Program-made: the position numbers and the translations under genes | The notes under the pieces: model-generated | Seen by the model: only the letters and a program-made list of their open reading frames with translations | What the model was told of the DNA's origin: nothing | Databases searched by the model: none | Assembly (NCBI RefSeq): GCF_014595995.2 | Contig: NZ_CP063989.1 | Location: 1,426,001 to 1,490,000, forward strand | Length of the DNA: 64,000 nucleotides | Source of the DNA: Actinomyces respiraculi | GTDB lineage: Bacteria > Actinomycetota > Actinomycetes > Actinomycetales > Actinomycetaceae | Reading direction: 5' to 3' | Shown here: piece by piece, positions 8,985 to 18,144 of the stretch | How the letters are laid out: every line of letters begins with the position of its first letter | Numbering within the stretch: the stretch's first letter is position 1

Positions 8985-9608
8985 ATGAGCTCCTCCCGCT
9001 CCCGCCGTCAGGTGCGCCTCTCGCGTGCCCTCGGCATCCCGCTGACCCCCAAGGCCGTGCGCTACTTCGAGAAGCGCCCCTACGGCCCCGGCGAGCACGG
9101 CCGCGCCCGTCGCCGCACCGAGTCCGACTACGCCGTGCGTCTGAAGGAGAAGCAGCGTCTGCGTGCCCAGTACGGCATCCGCGAGGCTCAGCTCCAGCGC
9201 GTCTTCGAGGAGGCCCGCCGTGAGAAGGGCCTGACCGGTGAGTCCCTGGTCGAGCTGCTCGAGATGCGCCTGGACGCCCTCGTCCTGCGCTCCGGCTTCG
9301 CCCGCACCATCGCCCAGGCCCGCCAGGACGTCGTCCACCGCCACATCCTCGTCGACGGCAAGGTCGTCGACCGCCCCTCCTACCGCGTCAAGCCCGGCCA
9401 GACCATCCAGGTCCGCCCGCGCTCGCAGGTGATGGTCCCCTTCCAGATCGCCGCCACCGGTGCGCACCGCGACGTCCTGCCCCCCGTGCCGGAGTACCTC
9501 AGCGTTGAGATCGAGAAGCTCACCGCCACCCTGGTGCGCCGCCCCAAGCGCGACGAGGTCCCCGTGACCTGCGACGTCCAGATGGTCGTCGAGTACTACT
9601 CGCGCTGA
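8985..9608 (+). CDS. rpsD: 30S ribosomal protein S4
   Basis: This 207-residue ribosomal protein nucleates 16S rRNA assembly and carries an S4 RNA-binding domain (LEMRLDALVLRSGFARTIAQAR, residues about 90-111, then HILVDGKVV). It lacks the N-terminal zinc cysteines, so it is the C-minus type. The ATG at 8985 gives MSSSRSRRQVRLSRALGIPLTP and follows an AGGAAGAAGAG purine run; the in-frame extension to 8769 is not S4-like. The 190-base leader may hold the promoter (a TAGTGT lies at 8846-8851) and perhaps S4 autoregulation, which I cannot demonstrate. It stands alone rather than in the rpsM-rpsK-rpoA operon, as in many actinobacteria. A strong terminator follows. Confidence 0.97.
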   Translation: MSSSRSRRQVRLSRALGIPLTPKAVRYFEKRPYGPGEHGRARRRTESDYAVRLKEKQRLRAQYGIREAQLQRVFEEARREKGLTGESLVELLEMRLDALVLRSGFARTIAQARQDVVHRHILVDGKVVDRPSYRVKPGQTIQVRPRSQVMVPFQIAATGAHRDVLPPVPEYLSVEIEKLTATLVRRPKRDEVPVTCDVQMVVEYYSR

Positions 9609-9633
9609 TCTCCTCCCTGGAGGAGACAGCCCC

Positions 9634-9670
9634 GGGACGCCCCGCACCGCACGCCGGTGAGGGGCGTCCC
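9634..9670 (+). terminator. Rho-independent-type hairpin after rpsD
   Basis: GGGACGCCCC at 9634-9643 pairs with GGGGCGTCCC at 9661-9670. The stem continues inside with CACCG (9645-9649) and CGGTG (9655-9659) around a five-base loop, with one mismatch between the two helices. It lies 26 bases after the rpsD stop and has only a short weak T content downstream. Confidence 0.75.
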
Positions 9671-9785
9671 GTCTACCAGGCGGGGTAGTCTCGCCACGGT
9701 CCTTTAGCGTGGATGCCGACGACGCGGCCCGCGCTCCCCGCGCACGCACCCACCCACGCACTCGACTCAGGAGCAAGAACAGCCC

Positions 9786-12500
9786 ATGCGCACCTCAGAG
9801 ATCCGCTCCCGCTGGCTCGGCTACTTCGCGGCGAACGGTCACGAGATCCGCCCCTCGGTCTCCCTGGTCTCCCCGGACCCCTCGATCCTGTTCACGGTCG
9901 CCGGGATGGTCCCCTTCATCCCCTACATCCTCGGCACCGAGCCGGCCCCCTGGCCCACGGCCGCCAGCGTGCAGAAGTGCATCCGCACCAACGACATCGA
10001 CAACGTCGGACGCACCACCCGCCACGGCACGTTCTTCCAGATGAACGGCAACTTCTCCTTCGGGGACTACTTCAAGGAGGGGGCCATCCAGCACGCCTGG
10101 AACCTGCTGACCGGCCCCGTGTCCGAGGGCCGCTACGGACTTGACGGCGACCGCCTGTGGATGACCATCTGGGAGAAGGACGACGTCTCCTGGGACTATC
10201 TCACCCGCACCCTCGGCATGGACCCGACCCACGTCCAAAAGCTCCCCTTCGAGGAGATCTCCTGGTCCACCGGCCAGCCCGGCCCCGCCGGCGCCTGCTG
10301 CGAGATCCACTACGACCGCGGCCCCGAGTTCGGTCCCGACGGCGGGCCCCTGGCCGACATCCAGGGCGACCGCTTCCTCGAGATCTGGAACCTCGTCTTC
10401 GACGAGTTCATCCGCGGCGAGGGCGAGGGGCACAACTTCGAGCTCGTTGGCACGCTCGACTCCACCGCCATCGACACCGGCGCCGGCCTTGAGCGTCTGG
10501 CCTTCGTCCTGCAGGACAAGCCCAACATGTACGAGATCGACGAGGTCTACCCCGTCATCGCCGCCGCCGAGGCCATGAGCGCCAAGACCTACGGCCGTGG
10601 CGCCGCGGGCCCCAGCGCAGGCATCGACTACGAGAACGACGTGCATATGCGCGTCGTCGCCGACCACGTGCGCTCAGCCCTCATGCTCATTGGCGACGGC
10701 GTGCGCCCGGGCAACGACGGGCGCGGCTACGTCCTGCGCCGCCTCATCCGCCGAGCCGTGCGCTCCATGCGCCTGCTCGGTGTCGAGGAGGCCGCGATGC
10801 CGACCCTCCTGACCGCCTCCAAGGACGTCATGCGCCTGTCCTACCCCGAGCTGGAGGAGCGCTGGTCGCAGATCGCCGAGGTCGCCTACGCCGAGGAGGA
10901 CGCCTTCAGGCGCACCCTGGCGGCCGGCACCACGATCCTTGACACCGCGGTCGCCCAGGCCAAGGCCACGGCCGCCGCCACGGGCGGCAAGGCCGTCGTT
11001 CCCGGCTCGGTCGCCTTCGAGCTGCACGACACCTCGGGCTTCCCCATCGACCTCACCCTCGAGATGGCTGCCGAGCAGGGCGTCGCCGTCGACGAGGAGG
11101 CCTTCCGCACCCTCATGACTGAGCAGAAGGAGCGCGCCCGCGCCGACGCTCGCGCCAAGAAGACCGGCCACGCCGATATCCGCGCCTTCCAGGACATTGA
11201 GAAGGCCATGGGGGGTGGCTCCACCTTCCTGGGCTACACCGAGAACGCGGCCGACGCCGTCGTCACTGGTCTGCTGGTCGACGGCGTGCCCCAGCCTGTC
11301 GCCACCGCCCCCGCCGAGGTCGAGGTCGTCCTCGACCGCACCCCCTTCTACGCCGAGATGGGTGGCCAGCTCGCCGACCACGGCACCATCCGCCTGGCCG
11401 ACGGCGGCGTCGTCGAGGTCAGTGACGTCCAGGCCCCCATCAGGGGCCTGACGGTGCACCGCGGCACGCTCACCGAGGGCACCCTCGCCGTCGGAGAGAA
11501 GGCCTACGCCGAGATCGACACCGCCCGCCGCCTGGCCATTGCCCGCGCCCACACGGCCACCCACATGGTCTACGCGGGCCTGCGCCGGGTGGTCAACGAG
11601 CACGCCGACCAGGCCGGCAGTGAGAACTCGCCCTCGCGCCTGCGCTTCGACTTCCGTCACGGCTCGGCGCTCAGCGGCGCCCAGATCAACGACATCGAGG
11701 AGCTGGTCAACACCACGCTCGCCCAGGACCTGGACGTGCGCACCGAGGTCATGAGCCTCGATGCGGCCCGTGCACAGGGCGCCATCGCCCTGTTCGGCGA
11801 GAAGTACGGTCAGCAGGTGCGCGTGGTCACCATCGGTGACGGCTTCGACCGCGAGCTGTGCGGCGGCACCCACGTGCCCACCACCGGGCACATCGGCCGC
11901 ATCGCCCTGCTGGGCGAGTCCTCCATCGGCTCCGGCGTGCGGCGCATCGACGCCCTCGTCGGCGACGGCGCCTACGGCTACCAGGCCAAGGAGCACGCCC
12001 TCGTCTCGCGCCTGTCCACCCTGGTGGGCGGCCGCGCCGAGGACCTGCCCGCGCGCATCGAGTCCCTCATGAGCCGCCTGAAGGAGGCCGAGAAGAAGCT
12101 CGCCCAGGCCGAGCAGACCGCCATGGTCGCCAAGGCCGCCGAGGTCCTCGGCGGTGTCGTCACGGTCGGGCCCTACCGCTTGGCCGCCGCGAACCTGGGC
12201 ACCGTCGGCTCCGGCGACGCCCTGCGCAGCCTCGTGCTCGACGTGCGCGAGCGCCTGGGTGAGGCCGAACCCGTCGTCGTCGTCGCCATGGGTGTCGTCG
12301 GTGAGCGCCCGCTCGTCATCATCGCCACCAACCAGGCCGCCCGCGACGCCGGCGCCCGGGCCGGCGACCTCGTCAAGGTCGCCGCCACGACCCTTGGCGG
12401 CGGCGGAGGTGGCCGACCCGACCTCGCCCAGGGCGGTGGCCAGGACGCCTCCCGCGTGGGCGAGGCGATGGCCGCTGTCACCCGCGCGCTGGGCGCGTGA
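9786..12500 (+). CDS. alaS: Alanyl-tRNA synthetase
   Basis: This 904-residue class II synthetase charges and edits tRNA-Ala. The catalytic core begins at the start (SEIRSRWLGYFAANGHEIRPS). The editing domain has the zinc-binding HTATH near residue 589 and the CGGTH motif about 100 residues later. The C-terminal DHHA1/C-Ala domain ends with GGGGGGRPDLAQGG near residues 871-884. All expected domains are present and full length. A TAGTCT at 9686-9691 is a possible -10. The stop overlaps the ruvX GTG (GTGA), starting a run of four coupled genes (alaS, ruvX, mltG, aroE). Confidence 0.97.
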   Translation: MRTSEIRSRWLGYFAANGHEIRPSVSLVSPDPSILFTVAGMVPFIPYILGTEPAPWPTAASVQKCIRTNDIDNVGRTTRHGTFFQMNGNFSFGDYFKEGAIQHAWNLLTGPVSEGRYGLDGDRLWMTIWEKDDVSWDYLTRTLGMDPTHVQKLPFEEISWSTGQPGPAGACCEIHYDRGPEFGPDGGPLADIQGDRFLEIWNLVFDEFIRGEGEGHNFELVGTLDSTAIDTGAGLERLAFVLQDKPNMYEIDEVYPVIAAAEAMSAKTYGRGAAGPSAGIDYENDVHMRVVADHVRSALMLIGDGVRPGNDGRGYVLRRLIRRAVRSMRLLGVEEAAMPTLLTASKDVMRLSYPELEERWSQIAEVAYAEEDAFRRTLAAGTTILDTAVAQAKATAAATGGKAVVPGSVAFELHDTSGFPIDLTLEMAAEQGVAVDEEAFRTLMTEQKERARADARAKKTGHADIRAFQDIEKAMGGGSTFLGYTENAADAVVTGLLVDGVPQPVATAPAEVEVVLDRTPFYAEMGGQLADHGTIRLADGGVVEVSDVQAPIRGLTVHRGTLTEGTLAVGEKAYAEIDTARRLAIARAHTATHMVYAGLRRVVNEHADQAGSENSPSRLRFDFRHGSALSGAQINDIEELVNTTLAQDLDVRTEVMSLDAARAQGAIALFGEKYGQQVRVVTIGDGFDRELCGGTHVPTTGHIGRIALLGESSIGSGVRRIDALVGDGAYGYQAKEHALVSRLSTLVGGRAEDLPARIESLMSRLKEAEKKLAQAEQTAMVAKAAEVLGGVVTVGPYRLAAANLGTVGSGDALRSLVLDVRERLGEAEPVVVVAMGVVGERPLVIIATNQAARDAGARAGDLVKVAATTLGGGGGGRPDLAQGGGQDASRVGEAMAAVTRALGA

Positions 12501-12991
12501 GTCACCGGACCACCATGCGCCCCGGCGCCAGACTCGCCTTCGACGTCGGCACGGCCCGCGTCGGCGTCGCCCGCTGCGACGCCGAGGCGATCCTCGCCGT
12601 CCCGGTGAGCACTCTGCGCCGCGACCGCTACGGCGGTGACCTCGACGAGGCCGCTGACCTCGTCGAGGAGCACGGGGCCATTGAGGCCGTTGTCGGCCTG
12701 CCCCGGCACATGGCGGGAGGCTCCTCCTCCTCCACCAGGGACGCACGCCACTGGGCCCGCCAGCTCGCCTCGCTCATCACCCCCGTGCCTGTGCGCCTGG
12801 TGGACGAGCGGATGACCACCGTCACCGCACAGCAGGCGCTGCACGCCGCAGGACGCCACGCCAAGGACTTCCGCGGTGTCGTCGACCAGGCGGCCGCCGT
12901 CGTCATCCTCGAGCACGCGCTCGAGACCGAGCGCCGCACCGGTGCACCCGCGGGCGAGCTCGTCACGCAGCGGCGGGGAGGACGATGGTGA
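12497..12991 (+). CDS. ruvX: Holliday junction resolvase-like protein RuvX (YqgF)
   Basis: This 164-residue RNase H-fold nuclease of the YqgF/RuvX family is involved in 16S rRNA 5-prime maturation and possibly junction resolution. The family acidic residues are in LAFDVGTARVGVARCD (Asp near residue 15), the GLPRHMAGG loop follows, and VDERMTTVTA and the late VVDQAAAVVILE complete the core. Typical bacterial length is about 140-165. The GTG at 12497 overlaps the alaS stop by four bases and the stop overlaps mltG by seven, so translation is coupled. The alaS-ruvX-mltG-aroE order is well known in Gram-positives. Confidence 0.93.
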   Translation: MSHRTTMRPGARLAFDVGTARVGVARCDAEAILAVPVSTLRRDRYGGDLDEAADLVEEHGAIEAVVGLPRHMAGGSSSSTRDARHWARQLASLITPVPVRLVDERMTTVTAQQALHAAGRHAKDFRGVVDQAAAVVILEHALETERRTGAPAGELVTQRRGGRW

Positions 12992-14181
12992 GCGACGAGT
13001 TCTTCACCGAGATCATCGGCCTGCCGGTGGGCCCGCCCCCCAAGGGTTCCCGGCATGACCGGCGCGGCCGGGCACGACGTCGGCGCCTGCGCCGCATTGC
13101 GCTTGCCGTCATAGTCGTCACGGTGCTCGCCGCCGTCGTCCTGTTCGCCATCGGCCTGTTCACCGGCCGGACCCCGAGCGGCGCCCAGGGCACCCGCCCC
13201 GAGCAGACCGGCGTCTCCGACTACAGCGGCACCGGTCACGGCAGCGTCGTCGTCACCATCCCGGAGGGCGCCTCAGGCACCGAGATCGCCCAGATCCTCG
13301 AGCAGGCCGGGGTCGTGGCCACCGCGGACGCCTTCACACAGGCCTACGCGGCCAACGTCAACGCGGCCAGCATCCAGGCCGGCACCTACACGCTGCACCT
13401 GGGGATGTCCGCCGCCAACGCCGTCGCCGCACTGCTCGACCCGGCCTCGCGCTCCGAGCACACCCTCACCGTCCCCGAGGGCAGTACCCGCGACCAGGTC
13501 AAGGAGCGCCTGGTGAGTGTGGGCCGCTTCAGCGAGGCGGATGTCGATGCCGCCTTCGCCGACGCCCGGGCCATCGGCCTGCCCGAGGTCGCCGGCGGCG
13601 AGGTCGAGGGCTGGCTCGCTCCCTCCACCTACGCCATCGCCACGGAGGCCACGGCCACCGACGTCGTCGCCTCCATGGTCTTGCTCACCCTGACCCGTCT
13701 GGACCGCCTGGGTGTGGACCCGGCCGACTATCAGCAGGTCCTCATCAAGGCCTCGATCGTCGAGCACGAGGTCGTCTCCAGCGCCTACTACGGGCAGGTT
13801 GCCCGCGTCATCGAGAACCGCCTGGCGGACACCGGCGGCGCCACCCAGGGCAGGCTGCAGATGGTCTCCACCGTCCTGTACGGCCTGGGCCGCACCGGTG
13901 GCATCCCCACGAGCGACGAGATTCTGGACACGAACAACCCGTACAACACCTACGAGCACGCGGGACTGCCCCCGACCCCCATCTCCAGCCCCGGGGAGGC
14001 CGCTCTCGCCGCCGTCGTCAGCCCGCCCGAGGGACAGTGGCTCTACTTCGTCACCGTCAACCCCGAGACGGGCGAGACCCTCTTCGCCTCGACACCGGAT
14101 GAGCAGCAGACCAACACCGAGCGGCTCATGGTCTTCTGCGAGGAGCACGAGGCCTTGTGCTCCACAGGAGCCGGGTCATGA
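12985..14181 (+). CDS. mltG: Endolytic murein transglycosylase MltG
   Basis: This 398-residue protein of the YceG-like family is thought to cut nascent glycan strands and so end peptidoglycan polymerisation. A basic N terminus precedes one membrane helix at residues about 38-59, so the domain faces outside. The catalytic glutamate is in KASIVEHEV near residue 260, and the family tail NPYNTYEHAGLPPTPISSPG and EGQWLYFV is intact. The ATG at 12985 follows GGGGAGGA. It overlaps ruvX upstream and aroE downstream. Confidence 0.94.
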   Translation: MVSDEFFTEIIGLPVGPPPKGSRHDRRGRARRRRLRRIALAVIVVTVLAAVVLFAIGLFTGRTPSGAQGTRPEQTGVSDYSGTGHGSVVVTIPEGASGTEIAQILEQAGVVATADAFTQAYAANVNAASIQAGTYTLHLGMSAANAVAALLDPASRSEHTLTVPEGSTRDQVKERLVSVGRFSEADVDAAFADARAIGLPEVAGGEVEGWLAPSTYAIATEATATDVVASMVLLTLTRLDRLGVDPADYQQVLIKASIVEHEVVSSAYYGQVARVIENRLADTGGATQGRLQMVSTVLYGLGRTGGIPTSDEILDTNNPYNTYEHAGLPPTPISSPGEAALAAVVSPPEGQWLYFVTVNPETGETLFASTPDEQQTNTERLMVFCEEHEALCSTGAGS

Positions 14182-15074
14182 CCGTCGGCCAGAAGGCGGC
14201 CGTCATTGGCCTGCCCGTCACCCACTCGCTCTCCCCGGTCCTGCACCGTGCGGCCTACGCCGCGCTCGGTCTGGACGGCTGGCAGTACGAGCGCCGCGAG
14301 ACGAGCCCCGAGGAGTTGGGCCCGCTGCTGGCCGAGCTCGCCGCCCCCGCTGGACCCGGCCCCGTCTGGGCGGGCCTGAGCGTCACCATGCCGCACAAGC
14401 AGGCGCTGCTCACTCACCTCGACGCCGTCGACCCGCTCGCGCAGACCGTCGGCGCCGCCAACACCGTCGTCGCCCAGCGCTCCGGCCGGGGTCCCGCCTT
14501 GCTCACCGGCTTCAACACCGACGTGGCCGGGATCGTCGGCGCCCTGCGAGAGGTCACGGGGAAGCAGCCGGCGGCCGGCGCCACGGCCCTCGTCCTGGGC
14601 TCCGGCGCGACGGCCTGCTCGGCGCTGGCCGCGCTCACCGAGCTCGGAGCCGGGCGCATCGTCGTCGCCGCACGCAGCCATGCCGGGCCGGGACGGGCAC
14701 TGTCCGCCGCCCACCGCATGGGCCTGGAGATTGAGACCGTCACCTGGCGCCCGGGGGTCGCCGCCTCCGACGCCGTCGTGGCCGAGGCCCTGGGCGGGGC
14801 CGACCTCGTGGTCTCCACGCTGCCCGCGCACGGTGCCGACGTCCTGGCCCCCCTGGTCGGCCGGGTGCGTGGCGGCGCGGCCCTGCTCGACGTCGTCTAC
14901 GAGCCCTGGCCGACGGCGCTGGCCGCCGCCTGGCAGGGTGCCGGTGGCCTCATCGCCCCCGGTTGGCTCATGCTCCTGCACCAGGCCGTGCCGCAGGTGC
15001 GCCTCATGACCGGCATGACGCCCGACGTTGAGGCCATGCGCACGGCGCTGACGGCGGCACTGGGCCGGCCCTGA
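14178..15074 (+). CDS. aroE: Shikimate dehydrogenase
   Basis: This 298-residue enzyme reduces 3-dehydroshikimate to shikimate with NADPH, step four of the aromatic pathway. The substrate part has HSLSPVLHRAAY near the start, the catalytic lysine in TMPHKQALL (about residue 74) and the partner Asp in GFNTDVAG. The nucleotide fold reads LVLGSGATACSALAAL near residue 139. The start at 14178 overlaps the mltG stop (ATGA) with AGGAG upstream. It is followed within the same direction by aroC, aroK and aroB, giving a shikimate cluster. Confidence 0.95.
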   Translation: MTVGQKAAVIGLPVTHSLSPVLHRAAYAALGLDGWQYERRETSPEELGPLLAELAAPAGPGPVWAGLSVTMPHKQALLTHLDAVDPLAQTVGAANTVVAQRSGRGPALLTGFNTDVAGIVGALREVTGKQPAAGATALVLGSGATACSALAALTELGAGRIVVAARSHAGPGRALSAAHRMGLEIETVTWRPGVAASDAVVAEALGGADLVVSTLPAHGADVLAPLVGRVRGGAALLDVVYEPWPTALAAAWQGAGGLIAPGWLMLLHQAVPQVRLMTGMTPDVEAMRTALTAALGRP

Positions 15075-15152
15075 CCCGCGCCCGGGGCCTGGAGCTCTCA
15101 CGGGCCGGAGCGTCACGGGCCCGGCTCACCGCCGTGTGCGATGATCGGCGCC

Positions 15153-16373
15153 ATGCTGCGATGGATGACTGCCGGCGAGTCGCACGGCGAGGCCTTGACT
15201 GCCCTCATGGAGGGCGTGCCCGCGGGCGTGGAGATCACCACTGAGGAGATCAGTGCCGCCCTTGCCCGCAGGCGCCTGGGCCACGGGCGAGGTGCACGCC
15301 AGGTCTTCGAGCGCGACGAGCTCTCCCTCCTGGGAGGCGTGCGCCACGGTCGCACCATCGGCAGCCCCATCGCCATGAGGATCGGCAACGCCGAGTGGCC
15401 CAAGTGGTCCACCGTCATGAGCGCGGACCCCGTCGACCCGGCCGACCTGCTCATCGACGCCGGCACCGGTGACGAGCGGGAGATCGCCCGCAACCGGCCG
15501 CTCACCCGCCCCAGGCCAGGTCACGCGGACCTGCCCGGCGTGCTCAAGTACGACCTGCCCGACGCGCGCCCCGTCCTCGAGCGCGCCTCCGCACGCGAGA
15601 CCGCCGCCCGGGTGGCCCTGGGTGCGGTGGCCGAGGCCCTGCTCGAGCAGGTCGCCGGCATCCGCCTGGTCAGCCACGTCCTGCGCATCGGCTCCGTCAC
15701 CCTGCCCGACGACGCCCCCCGGCCGGGCCCCGACGACGAGCGGCGCCTGAGTGCCGACCCCGTGCGCTGCACCGACCCCGCCGTGAGCGCCGCCATGGTC
15801 ACCGAGATCGACACCGCCCGTCGGGCCGGTGACACCCTGGGCGGCGTCGTCGAGGTCATCGCCACCGAGGTGCCCATCGGCCTGGGCACCCATGTGGACT
15901 CCTCGCGCCGCCTCGACGCCCGCCTGGCGGCCGCCGTCATGGGCATCCAGTCCGTCAAGGGCGTCGAGATCGGGGATGGTTTCGCTCAGGCGGCCCGCCG
16001 CGGTTCTCATGCCCACGACGAGATCCTGTCGGTCGACGGCGGGCGGGTGGAGCGCGCCTCCAACCGCGCCGGTGGCATCGAGGGTGGGATCTCCAACGGT
16101 TCGGCCGTCGTCGTGCGCGCCGCCCTCAAGCCCATCTCGACGGTCCCGCGCGCCCTGCGCACGGTGGACCTCGCCAACGGCGAGGAGGCCAAGGGCCTGC
16201 ACCAGCGTTCCGACACGACGGCCGTCGTGCCCGGGGCCGTCATCGTGGAGGCGATGGTGGCGCTCGTGCTTGCCGACGCCCTGCTGGAGAAGACCGGAGG
16301 CGACAGCGTTGAGGAGTGCCGCCGCAACCTCGAGGCCTACCTCGCCCGCGTGGCCGAGCGGACCCGCTGGTGA
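15153..16373 (+). CDS. aroC: Chorismate synthase
   Basis: This 406-residue FMN-dependent enzyme converts EPSP to chorismate. The opening [15 protein letters not shown] is the family signature, and [17 protein letters not shown] and [16 protein letters not shown] motifs for FMN and phosphate binding follow. Near the C terminus [24 protein letters not shown] is typical. I choose the ATG at 15153 because the family starts MLRW; an ATG twelve bases upstream is possible. A GATGAT hexamer seven bases before 15153 repeats the leaderless layout seen at other genes in this window. The stop is 13 bases before aroKB. Confidence 0.96.
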   Translation: MLRWMTAGESHGEALTALMEGVPAGVEITTEEISAALARRRLGHGRGARQVFERDELSLLGGVRHGRTIGSPIAMRIGNAEWPKWSTVMSADPVDPADLLIDAGTGDEREIARNRPLTRPRPGHADLPGVLKYDLPDARPVLERASARETAARVALGAVAEALLEQVAGIRLVSHVLRIGSVTLPDDAPRPGPDDERRLSADPVRCTDPAVSAAMVTEIDTARRAGDTLGGVVEVIATEVPIGLGTHVDSSRRLDARLAAAVMGIQSVKGVEIGDGFAQAARRGSHAHDEILSVDGGRVERASNRAGGIEGGISNGSAVVVRAALKPISTVPRALRTVDLANGEEAKGLHQRSDTTAVVPGAVIVEAMVALVLADALLEKTGGDSVEECRRNLEAYLARVAERTRW

Positions 16374-16386
16374 GAAGGGCGTGAGC

Positions 16387-18144
16387 ATGAGCACCACCGA
16401 CCGGACCACCGGCCGCACCACAGCGCTGCGCGAGCACCTGCCGCTCGTCCTCGTCGGCCTGCCCGGCGCAGGCAAGACCACCGTCGCCCGCCTGCTCGCC
16501 CGGGAGCTGAGGACAGTGTCCGTGGACCTCGACGCCGAGATCCGGCGCCGCGCGCGCATGAGCGTGCCCGCGATCTTCGAGGCCGAGGGGGAGGAGGGCT
16601 TCCGCGACCGGGAGACCAGCGCCCTGCGCTCGCTGCTCACCGGGGCTGCCACCACGGCCGGTGTCATCTCCCTGGGCGGCGGGGCCGTGCTGCGCCCCGC
16701 CAACCGCGACATGCTCGCCGGGCACACGGTCGTGCACCTGTCCGTCACCCCCGCCACCGCGGCCGCCCGGGTCGGTGACGGCTGCGGCCGCCCCCTCATG
16801 GCCGGGCCGCAGGCGCCCGCCCCGCAGGACGCAGGCGACCTGGCCGTGCGCAGCCGCATGGAGCAGCTGGCCGCCGAGCGCTCGGACCTGTACGCGCAGG
16901 TGGCCACCCTCACCGTCGTCGCCGACGACCTCACGCCCGAGGCCGTGGCCGAGGAGGTCCTGCGCCGGCTCGAGCGGCCGGCCCCCGCGCGCGAGCCTGC
17001 CGCTCCGCCGGCCCCGGCGGCCGACCCCGACGGCCTGGTCACCGTGAGCGTGGGCGGTGCCCGCCCCTACGACGTCGTCATCGGCCGCGGCCTGGAGAGC
17101 TGCGTCACTGAGGCCGTGGCCGCCGCACCGGGCCACGGCGCCGGAGGGGTAGCGATCGTCCACGCCGACGCCCTGGATGAGCGCGCCCGCGCGCTCGAGG
17201 CGGCACTGACCGCCGCAGGGGCGCGGGTCACCCGTGTGACGGTGCCCGGGGGAGAGGCCGCCAAGTGCACGGCCGTCCTCGACCGGGTCTGGCGGGCCCT
17301 GGGAGCCTTCCGCATGGGCCGTGACGGCTGCGTCGTCGCCCTGGGCGGCGGCGCCACCACGGACCTCGCCGGTTTCGCGGCCGCCACCTGGCTGCGGGGT
17401 GTGAGTGTCGTCCAGGTGCCCACGACGTTGCTGGCGATGGTGGACGCCGCCGTCGGCGGCAAGACGGGCATCGACACGGCCGCCGGAAAGAACCTCGTGG
17501 GTGCCTTCCACCCGCCGGCCGCCGTCGTGTGCGACCTGGAGACCCTGAGCACGCTGGGTGACGAGGATCTGCGTGCGGGGCTCGGCGAGGTCGTCAAATG
17601 CGGTCTTATCGCCGATCCCGCGATCCTCGACCTCATGCTCGCCTCACCGCCCGCCGACCTGCTGAGCCCGCACTGCGCCGTGCTGGCCGAGCTCGTCGCA
17701 CGCTCCGTCGCCGTCAAGGCCGACGTGGTCAGCGAGGACCTCACCGAGGCGGGCTCGCGCGAGATCCTCAACTACGGGCACACCTACGCCCACGCCATCG
17801 AGACCGTCACCGGCTACGTCTGGCGCCACGGTGAGGCGGTGGCCGTCGGCTGCGTCTTCGCCGCCGAGGTCGCGCACCGCAGCGGACGCATCGACGCCGA
17901 TCTGCTCCTCACGCACCGCCGGGCCCTGGCCGCCGCGGGCCTGCCGGTCTCCTTCCCCGAGGGCGTCGGCCGCTATGAGGAGCTGGCGGAGGTCATGCTC
18001 TCGGACAAGAAGGTCCGCTCCGGGCGCATCCGCATGGTTCTGCTCAACGGCCTCGCCCAGCCCGTCTGGGGCGTCGAGCCTCGGGAGGCGGTCCTGCGCG
18101 AGGCGCACGCGGCCGTCACGAGCGACGGGACGCCGAAGCCGTGA
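16387..18144 (+). CDS. aroKB: Bifunctional shikimate kinase / 3-dehydroquinate synthase (AroK-AroB fusion)
   Basis: This 585-residue protein joins two shikimate-pathway enzymes. Residues about 17-195 are a complete shikimate kinase: Walker A GLPGAGKTT at 24-32, the substrate Asp in VDLDAEI near 47-52, an FRDRE arginine motif near 72-76 and LGGGAV near 97-101. A Pro/Ala linker spans about 198-214. Residues 217-585 are a 3-dehydroquinate synthase with PGGEAAKC, GGGATTDLAGFAAA, GGKTGIDTAAGKNLVGAFH and LNYGHTYAHAIE. Both active sites look intact. The same fusion is known in some actinobacteria. The ATG at 16387 has AGAAGG about nine bases upstream; a GTG at 16381 is too close to it. Confidence 0.93.
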   Translation: MSTTDRTTGRTTALREHLPLVLVGLPGAGKTTVARLLARELRTVSVDLDAEIRRRARMSVPAIFEAEGEEGFRDRETSALRSLLTGAATTAGVISLGGGAVLRPANRDMLAGHTVVHLSVTPATAAARVGDGCGRPLMAGPQAPAPQDAGDLAVRSRMEQLAAERSDLYAQVATLTVVADDLTPEAVAEEVLRRLERPAPAREPAAPPAPAADPDGLVTVSVGGARPYDVVIGRGLESCVTEAVAAAPGHGAGGVAIVHADALDERARALEAALTAAGARVTRVTVPGGEAAKCTAVLDRVWRALGAFRMGRDGCVVALGGGATTDLAGFAAATWLRGVSVVQVPTTLLAMVDAAVGGKTGIDTAAGKNLVGAFHPPAAVVCDLETLSTLGDEDLRAGLGEVVKCGLIADPAILDLMLASPPADLLSPHCAVLAELVARSVAVKADVVSEDLTEAGSREILNYGHTYAHAIETVTGYVWRHGEAVAVGCVFAAEVAHRSGRIDADLLLTHRRALAAAGLPVSFPEGVGRYEELAEVMLSDKKVRSGRIRMVLLNGLAQPVWGVEPREAVLREAHAAVTSDGTPKP

